From the NCBI RefSeq assembly GCF_019805165.1, contig NZ_RWIJ01000044.1, positions 8,487 to 43,726 of the forward strand: a stretch of 35,240 bases of DNA. The letters are read 5' to 3'. The stretch's first letter is position 1. Every line of letters starts with the position of its first letter. This document shows, in pieces, positions 15,359-24,300 of this stretch. The notes below the pieces were generated by a model that was not told the origin of the DNA, made no database searches, and worked only from the letters and a program-made list of their open reading frames with translations. This DNA is from Azospirillum sp. 412522 (GTDB taxonomy: Bacteria > Pseudomonadota > Alphaproteobacteria > Azospirillales > Azospirillaceae). Both the position numbers and the translations under genes were made by a program.

Positions 15359-18300
15359 ATGCAGTATTCGACGACCAAGCGGCCGCGCTCCGCCGGACAG
15401 TTCATCGGCCAAGGCGGCCTGCTGTTCGCCCTGATGAGCTGCACGGCGCTCACCCCCCTGCATTCGGCGGCGGCCGACGAGGCGCTGCCGACCGGCGGGC
15501 GCTTCACCGCCGGGGCCGGGCGCATCGTCGAGCAGCCCGGCGCCCTGCGGGTCGAGCAGGGGTCGCGCACCGGCATCGTCGAATGGCAGGGCTTCTCCAT
15601 CGGCAGCGGCAAGTCGGTTCATGTCGAGAACGGCGCCGGCGCCACCCTCAACCGCGTCACCGGCAACCTGCCGTCCCGCATCGACGGTTCGCTGACCGCC
15701 ACCGGATCGGTCTATCTGGTCAACCGCGCCGGCATCGTCGTCGGCAAGGAGGGGCGGGTCGACACCGGCGGCGGCTTCTACGCCTCGACCCACGACGTTT
15801 CCGATGCCGCCTTCGCCGCCCAGCGCGACCTGACCTTCGCCGGGGACTCCAAGGCCGCCGTGGTCAATATGGGGACCATCGCCTCGCGCGGCGGCGACGT
15901 GGCGCTGATCGCCCGCTCCGTGCGCAACGAGGGGAAGGTCTCGGCGCCGAAGGGAACGGCGGCGCTGCTGGCCGGCTACGAGGTGCTGGCGAAGGAGACC
16001 GCCGACGCCGAGGGGCGCTTCGCGGTCAAGGTCGGCGGGTCCGACACCGAGGCGGTCAATGCCGGCACGCTGGCCGGGGCCAATGCCGAGATGCGGGCCA
16101 ATGGCGGCAGCGTCTATGCGCTCGCCGGCAACACCGGCGGCGTGGTCAAGGCGACGGGCGTCGCCAAGCGGGACGGGCGCGTCTTCCTGACGGCCGGCGA
16201 CGGCGGCGGCGTCACCGTCGAGAGCCCGGTGGTGGCGCAGCGCCGGACCGGGGAGGAGAGCCGGCGCCCCGACGCGGCGAAGCCGGACACCACCAAGGCG
16301 GAGAGCGCGGGGAAGGCTGCCAAGCGGGAGCCGCGCCCGTCGCGCCGGCCGGAGCGGGCGGGCGGCGACATCCGCGTCTCGGGCGGGTCGGTGACGGTGT
16401 TCGGCAAGCTCGACGCCTCGGGAACGGCCGGGGCCGGCGGCACGCTGGTGGCGACCGGCAAGGCGGTGGTGCTGACCGGCAAGGCGGCGCTGGACGTGTC
16501 GGGCGCCTCGGGCGGCACGCTGCTGGTCGGTGGCGACTACCAGGGCGGGCGGACCGCGGCGACGCGCTATCTGGCCGAGCCGGTGGCGACGGCGCGGACG
16601 GTCACGGTGGAGGCGGGGGCGCAGCTCCGCGCCGATGGAACGCGGGGGGATGGCGGCCGGGTGGTCGTGTGGTCCGACCGCGACACCGCCTTTGCCGGCG
16701 CGGTTTCGGCGCGGGGCGCCGGCAAGGGCGGCGACGCGGAGGTGTCGGGCAAGGCGCGTCTGGCCTTCACCGGCACGGCGGACCTGCGCGGGACGGCGGG
16801 CTTCGGCACGCTGCTGCTCGACCCCTACAACCTGACCATCTCCGATGCCGCCGACAGCGGAATGTCCGGCTTCAGCGCCAGCGGCGACGACAGCGTTCTG
16901 AACGTGAACACGCTAAAGTCGGCGCTGAATTGGGCCAACGTCCTGGTGACGACGGGGGACGGCGGCACCCAGGCCGGCGACATCACGGTGGCGGCACCGC
17001 TCACCTGGAACGTGTCGACGATGCTCACCCTGTCGGCGTACCGGGACATCACGGTGAATGCCGCCCTCACCGCCCAGGGCGACGAGGGCATGATCGTGCT
17101 GAAGGCCGGCCGCGACATCGCGGTGAACGCGGCCGTCACCGGCGAAACCAGATCCGACCTTTCGCTGCTGGCCAAGCGCGACGTCACGGTGAGCGCCGCC
17201 ATGCGCGGCGCGAAGGTGGTGCTGTGGTCGGATTACGCCGGCATCGGGACGGGAAGCGTGCAGTTCGGCGGGGGGGCCACCGTCACGGCCACCGGCGGGG
17301 TGTCCATCCTCTACAACCCCACCGCCTACACCGCGCCGACCGACTATTCCGGCATCGCCGGGGCGGGCACGGCGGTGACCGGCTTCATGCTGGTGAACTC
17401 GGTGGAGAATTTGCAGGCCGTCGCCAGCAATCTGGCGGGCGCCTACGCGCTGGGCCGCGACATCGACGCGCAGGCCACCGCCGGCTGGAACAGCGGCGCC
17501 GGCTTCGCCCCGCTGGGCAGCGCCGCCATCCCTTTCACAGGGCGGTTCGACGGCCGGGATCATGCCATCGACGGGCTGACGATCAACCGGCCGGGCAGCG
17601 ACGATGTCGGCCTGTTCGGCGCCGTCGGCGCCGGCGGCGTGGTGCGGGACGTCCGCATGGTCGGCGGCAGCGTGCTGGGGGCGAACCGGGTGGGAGCCCT
17701 GGCCGGCAGCAACGCCGGGACGGTGACCTGGGCGTCGGCCACCGGCACGGTGACCGGGCGGGGCGGCGAGGTCGGCGGGCTGGTCGGCAGCAACGCCGGG
17801 ACGGTTGGCCAGTCCTTCGCCACCGGCGCGGTGACGGCACAGGGTGGTGCTGTCGGCGGGCTGGCCGGCAGCAACAGCGGGACGATCGTCCAGGCCTATG
17901 CCAGCGGCGCCGTGACGGCGGGGGGCGATCAGGCGGGCGGCCTGGTCGGACGGATGACCGCAGGGTCGGTGACCGAAGCCTACGCCCTGGGCAGCGTGAC
18001 GGGAACGAGGACGGTCGGCGGCCTGATCGGCGACAATGGCGGCACGGTGACCGAGAGCTACGCCACCGGCGCCGTGACGGGGCAGGATGCCGGCGGCCTG
18101 ATCGGTGCCAACGGCGGCACGGTCGAATGGTCTCTTTGGGACACGCAGACCACCGGTCTTGGGAGTGGCGTCGGCGTCGGCAACGGCACGGTCAACGGAC
18201 TGAGAGGCCTGACCTCGGACGAGATCCGGGATTCCAGCACCGTAGCGGACGGGAATTATTTCAGCTACGGAGCTAACAAATGGTACTCGAATCTCTTCGA

Positions 18301-21300
18301 TATAGGCCTGGACTCCAATTCATACCCGGACTTCAGGCCCATCGGTGTGTGGGAGGCGGCCAAGAAGGGGGCGGACGGGTACAGGGTCGTCAGCAATCTG
18401 CATCAGCTCGTCCTGATAAATGCGAGCGATGGTTGGTCCGATTATAATAAGGGCAACTATCGGCTGGCCATGGACATCGACGCGTCCGAAACCGCGGGCA
18501 CCAACCACGCGGGGATCTGGGGCGAGCACGGATTTTACCCAATTGGGAGATCAGGTATTGAATTTCAGGGAGATTTCGATGGAAACGGCCATGTAATTAA
18601 AAAACTTTTCATCAACCGTTCCAACTTTGATAATGTTGTAGGATTATTTGGATCTGTAAAAGGAAACATAAACAACGTCCACAGCATCAGGAATATTGGG
18701 ATTGTCGACAGTCAAGTAACAGGATATAGCCAATTATCCGGAAATGGTGCGATTCGCGTCGGCGGTCTTGTTGGTATTACTAATGGCGGAGTAATTATTG
18801 AGAATTCATATTTTACGGGGATTGTTTCCGGAAAGCAAAATGTTGGAGGACTTGTTGGAACCGCAAGCTCTACAGACCGGATCAAGCGATCCTACGCGGT
18901 CGCATCGGTCACCGCTGCAGGAAGCTCGGTTGGAGGGCTTGTCGGAAGAAGTTCCGCAGAGATCAACGAGTCGTACGCTTCCGGCAGTGTGACGGGAGCC
19001 AGCAACGTCGGCGGCTTCATCGGCCAGCATACTCAAGGCACCATCACCAACTCCTATTGGGACACGCAGACCAGCGGTCAGCAGAACGGCGTCGGCAACA
19101 AGGTGGTGACCGGCCTGACCGGGCTGACCACCGCCGAGGCGCGCCAGGCATCCTCCTATGTCGGCTGGGATTTTACCAAGGACTGGTACCAGTCCGCGGA
19201 CATGCGGCCGATCGGCCGGTGGGAGGCGGCGAAGGCGGGAAGCGACGGCGTCGCCGCCATCACCAACCTCCACCAGCTCCAGTTGATCGATGCGAACCCG
19301 GCAGGGTCCTACCGGCTCGGCGCCGACATCGACGCCCAGGCCACGTCGGGCGCCAGTGCCGCCGGCATCTGGGGGACGGGCGGCTTCATCCCGCTGGCGG
19401 GCACCGGCTTCACCGGCAGCTTCGACGGGCGCGGCCATCTGATCCGCGGGCTGACGATCAACCGGCCGGCGAGCGACGATGTCGGCCTGTTCGGCAAGAT
19501 CGGCACCGGCGGCACGGTGAGCAATGTCGGCCTCGACGCGACCGGCGCCGTCACCGGCGGCAACCGGGTCGGCGCCATCGCCGGGACCAACGGCGGCACC
19601 ATCCTCCAGTCCTTCTCCCGCGCCGGCGTGACCGGACAGGGGGCGGGCACCGGCGGGCTGGCGGGCAGCAACAGCGGCACCATCCGCCAATCCTATGCCG
19701 CCGGCACGGTGGCCGGGCAGGGCGACGGCGTCGGCGGGCTGGCCGGCGTCAATGACGGCACCCTACTGCAGAGCTACGCCACCGGCGCGGTCACCGGACA
19801 GGGCGACCGGGTCGGCGGGCTGGCCGGGACCAACGGGACGGGCGGCAGCATCGCCCAGTCCTACGCCACCGGCGCCGTGGCCGGACAAGGCACCGCACTC
19901 GGCGGGCTGGCCGGACGCAACGACGGCACCGTCACGCTGTCCTATTGGAACACCGAGTCCAGCGGCCGGACGGACGGCGCGGGGGCCGGAACCCCCACCG
20001 GCATGACCGGGCTGACCGGCACGCAGATGCGCGACGCGAACAGCTTCACCAGCCTCGACGCCCTGGCCTGGGCGCCGGCCGACGGCACCGGCGCGCCGCT
20101 GCTGTTCGGCGTGTCCGGCGTGGTCGGCATCGCCCACAACACCGTCTATGGCGACGATCCGGCGAGTGTGCCCATCGCCGTTCTGGGCGGGTCGGTGTGG
20201 AACCGGATCAGCGGCGGGGCGACCAGCACCCTGGCGGCCGGCGCCGATGTCGGGACCTATCTGAACCTCGTGGACGCGTCGGGGGTGACCGGCAGCTTCG
20301 GCCTGGGCGGGGCGGCCCGCGTGGTGACTGTCGGCGCCTTGGTGACGCCGGCCACCCTGACGCTGACGGCCGACGGCGGCACGATGGTCTATGGCGACGC
20401 CGTGCCGACGCTGACCGGCTATACGGTGACGGGCTGGAAGAACGGCCAGACCGGCGCGTTGCTGTCGGGCTTGACCGTCTCGACCGATGCTACCTCCGCC
20501 TCGAATGTCGGCACCGCCTACCGGACCATGACGGCAGGCGGGACGCTGTCGGGTGCCGCCACCGGCAACTACACGATTGCCCGTACGGACGGCGCCTTCT
20601 CGGTGACGCCCGCTACCCTGACGGTGACGGCATCGGACAGTACGATGGTCTATGGCGACACCGTGCCGACGCTGACCGGCTATACGGTGACGGGCTGGAA
20701 GAACGGCCAGACCGACGCGCTGCTGTCGGGCGTGACCGTCTCGACCGATGCTACCTCCGCCTCGAATGTCGGCACCTCCTACCGGACCATGACGGCAGGC
20801 GGCACGCTGTCGGGGGCTGCCACCGGCAACTACACGATTGCCCGTACGGACGGCGCCTTCTCGGTGACGCCGGCCACCCTGACAGTGACGGCGTCGGACA
20901 GCACGATGGTCTATGGCGACACCGTGCCGACGCTGGGCTACAGCCTGTCCGGCTGGAAGAACGGCCAGACCGACGCGCTGCTGTCGGGCGTGACCGTCTC
21001 AACCGACGCCACTTCCGCCTCAAATGTCGGCAGTTCCTACCGCACCACGGCAACGGGTGGGGCGCTGTCGGGGGCGGCCACCGGCAACTACACGCTCAGC
21101 CATGTGGGCGGCGCCTTCTCGGTGACGCCGGCCACGCTGACGGTGACGGCATCCGACGGCACGATGGTCTATGGCGACACCGTGCCGGCGCTGACCGGCT
21201 ATACGGTGACGGGCTGGAAGAACGGCCAGAACGATGCGCTGTTGTCCGGGGTCACGGTTTCCACGGACGCGACGTCTCAGTCGAATGTCGGGACGGCCTA

Positions 21301-24300
21301 CCGCACGATGACGGCGGGCGGGACGCTCTCCGGTGCTGCCACCGGCAACTACACGATTGCCCGTACGGACGGCGCCTTCTCGGTGACGCCGGCCACCCTG
21401 ACGGTGACGGCATCGGACAGTACGATGGTCTATGGCGACACCGTGCCGACGCTGACCGGCTATACGGTGACGGGCTGGAAGAACGGCCAGACCGACGCGC
21501 TGCTGTCGGGCGTGACCGTCTCGACCGATGCTACCTCCGCCTCGAATGTCGGCACCTCCTACCGGACCATGACGGCAGGCGGCACGCTGTCGGGGGCTGC
21601 CACCGGCAACTACACGATTGCCCGTACGGACGGCGCCTTCTCGGTGACGCCGGCCACCCTGACAGTGACGGCGTCGGACAGCACGATGGTCTATGGCGAC
21701 ACCGTGCCGACGCTGGGCTACAGCCTGTCCGGCTGGAAGAACGGCCAGACCGACGCCCTGCTGTCGGGTGTGACCGTCTCGACCGATGCTACCTCCGCCT
21801 CGAATGTCGGCACCGCCTACCGGACCATGACGGCAGGCGGGACGCTGTCGGGTGCCGCCACCGGCAACTACACGATTGCCCGTACGGACGGCGCCTTCTC
21901 GGTGACGCCCGCTACCCTGACGGTGACGGCATCGGACAGTACGATGGTCTATGGCGACACCGTGCCGACGCTGACCGGCTATACGGTGACGGGCTGGAAG
22001 AACGGCCAGACCGACGCGCTGCTGTCGGGCGTGACCGTCTCCACCGACGCCACTTCCACCTCGAATGTCGGCACCGCCTACCGCACCACGGCGACGGGTG
22101 GGACGCTGTCCGGCGCTGCCACCGGCAACTACACGATTGCCCGTACGGACGGGGCCTTCTCGGTGACGCCGGCCACGCTGACGGTGACGGCGTCCGACGG
22201 CACGATGGTCTACGGCGATGCCGTGCCGGCCCTGACCGGCTATTCGGTGGCGGGCTGGAAGAACGGCCAGACCGGCGCGCTGCTGTCGGGCGTGACCGTC
22301 TCCACCGACGCCACCTCCGCCTCGAATGTCGGGACGGCCTACCGCACGATGACGGCGGGCGGCACGCTGTCGGGGGCGGCCACCGGCAACTACACGATTG
22401 CCCGTGCGGACGGCGCCTTCTCGGTGACGCCGGCCACCCTGACGGTGACAGCATCGGACAGCACGATGGTGTATGGCGACGCCGTGCCGACGCTGGGCTA
22501 CAGCCTGTCCGGCTGGAAGAACGGCCAGACCGACGCCCTGCTGTCGGGCGTGACCGTCTCGACCGATGCGACCTCCGCCTCGAATGTCGGCACCGCCTAC
22601 CGCACGATGACGGCGGGTGGGACGCTGTCCGGCGCTGCCACCGGCAACTACACGATTGCCCGTACGGACGGCGCCTTCTCGGTGACGCCGGCCACGCTGA
22701 CGGTGACGGCGTCCGACGGCACGATGGTCTACGGCGACACCGTGCCGACGCTGACGGGCTATACGGTGACGGGCTGGAAGAACGGCCAGACCGACGCCCT
22801 GCTGACGGGCGTGACCGTCTCCACCGACGCCACCTCCGCCTCGAATGTCGGCACCGCCTACCGGACCATGACGGCAGGCGGGACGCTTTCTGGCGCTGCC
22901 ACCGGCAACTACACGATTGCCCGTGCGGACGGCGCCTTCTCGGTGACGCCCGCCACGCTGACGGTGACGGCATCGGACAGCACGATGGTCTACGGCGATG
23001 CCGTGCCGGCGCTGACTAGCTATTCGGTGTCCGGCTGGAAGAACGGCCAGACCGACGCCTTGCTGTCGGGCGTGGCCGTCTCGACCGATGCGACCTCCGC
23101 CTCGAATGTCGGCAGCTCCTACCGCACCACGGCGACGGGTGGGACGCTGTCGGGGGCGGCCGTCGGCAACTACACGATTGCCCGTGCGGACGGGGCCTTC
23201 TCGGTGACGCCGGCCACCCTGACGGTGACGGCGTCCGACGGCACGATGGTCTATGGCGACGCCGTGCCGACGCTGGGCTACAGCCTGTCCGGCTGGAAGA
23301 ACGGCCAGACCGACGCCCTGCTGTCGGGTGTGACCGTCTCGACCGATGCGACCTCCGCCTCGAATGTCGGCACCTCCTACCGGACCATGACGGCAGGCGG
23401 CACGCTGTCGGGGGCGGCCACCGGCAACTACACGCTTGCCCGTACGGACGGGGCCTTCTCGGTGACGCCGACCACCCTGACGGTGACAGCATCGGACAGC
23501 ACGATGGTGTATGGCGACGCCGTGCCGACGCTGGGCTACAGCCTGTCCGGCTGGAAGAACGGCCAGACCGACGCCCTGCTGTCGGGCGTGACCGTTTCGA
23601 CCGATGCTACCTCCGCCTCGAATGTCGGCACCGCTTACCGCACGATGACGGCGGGCGGGACGCTTTCCGGCGCTGCCGTCGGCAACTACACGATTGCCCG
23701 TGCGGACGGGGCCTTCTCGGTGACGCCGGCCACCCTGACGGTGACGGCATCCGACAGCACGATGGTCTACGGCGACACCGTGCCGGCGCTGACCGGCTAT
23801 TCGGTGTCCGGCTGGAAGAACGGCCAGACCGACGCCTTGCTGTCGGGCGTGGCCGTCTCGACCGATGCTACCTCCGCCTCGAATGTCGGCAGCTCCTACC
23901 GCACCACGGCGACGGGTGGGACGCTGTCGGGGGCGGCCGTCGGCAACTACACGATTGCCCGTACGGACGGGGCCTTCTCGGTGACGCCGGCCACGCTGAC
24001 GCTGACGGCCGACGGCGGCACGATGGTCTATGGCGACACCGTGCCGGCCCTGACCGGCTACAGCGTAGCGGGTTGGAAGAACGGTCAGACCGACGCGCTG
24101 CTGACGGGCGTGACCGTCTCGACCGACGCCACCTTCGCCTCGAATGTCGGCACCGCCTACCGCACCATGACGGCGGGCGGCACGCTGTCGGGTGCCGCCT
24201 CCGGCAACTACAGCTTCAGCCGTGTGGACGGTGGTTTCTCGGTGACGCCGGCCACCCTGACGGTGACGGCGGCCAACAGCACGATGGTGTATGGCGATGC

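Noticed and set aside
15184..18276. Long plus-strand frame overlapping the start of the exoprotein
   Set aside because: Composed of Arg/Gly-rich low-complexity sequence in the wrong frame; the overlapping exoprotein frame has the TPS domain.
19945..23019. Plus-strand frame of 1024 codons in the GLUG/MBG region
   Set aside because: Same cause: a repeat-driven shadow of the exoprotein frame with DGLEERPDRR-type periodicity.
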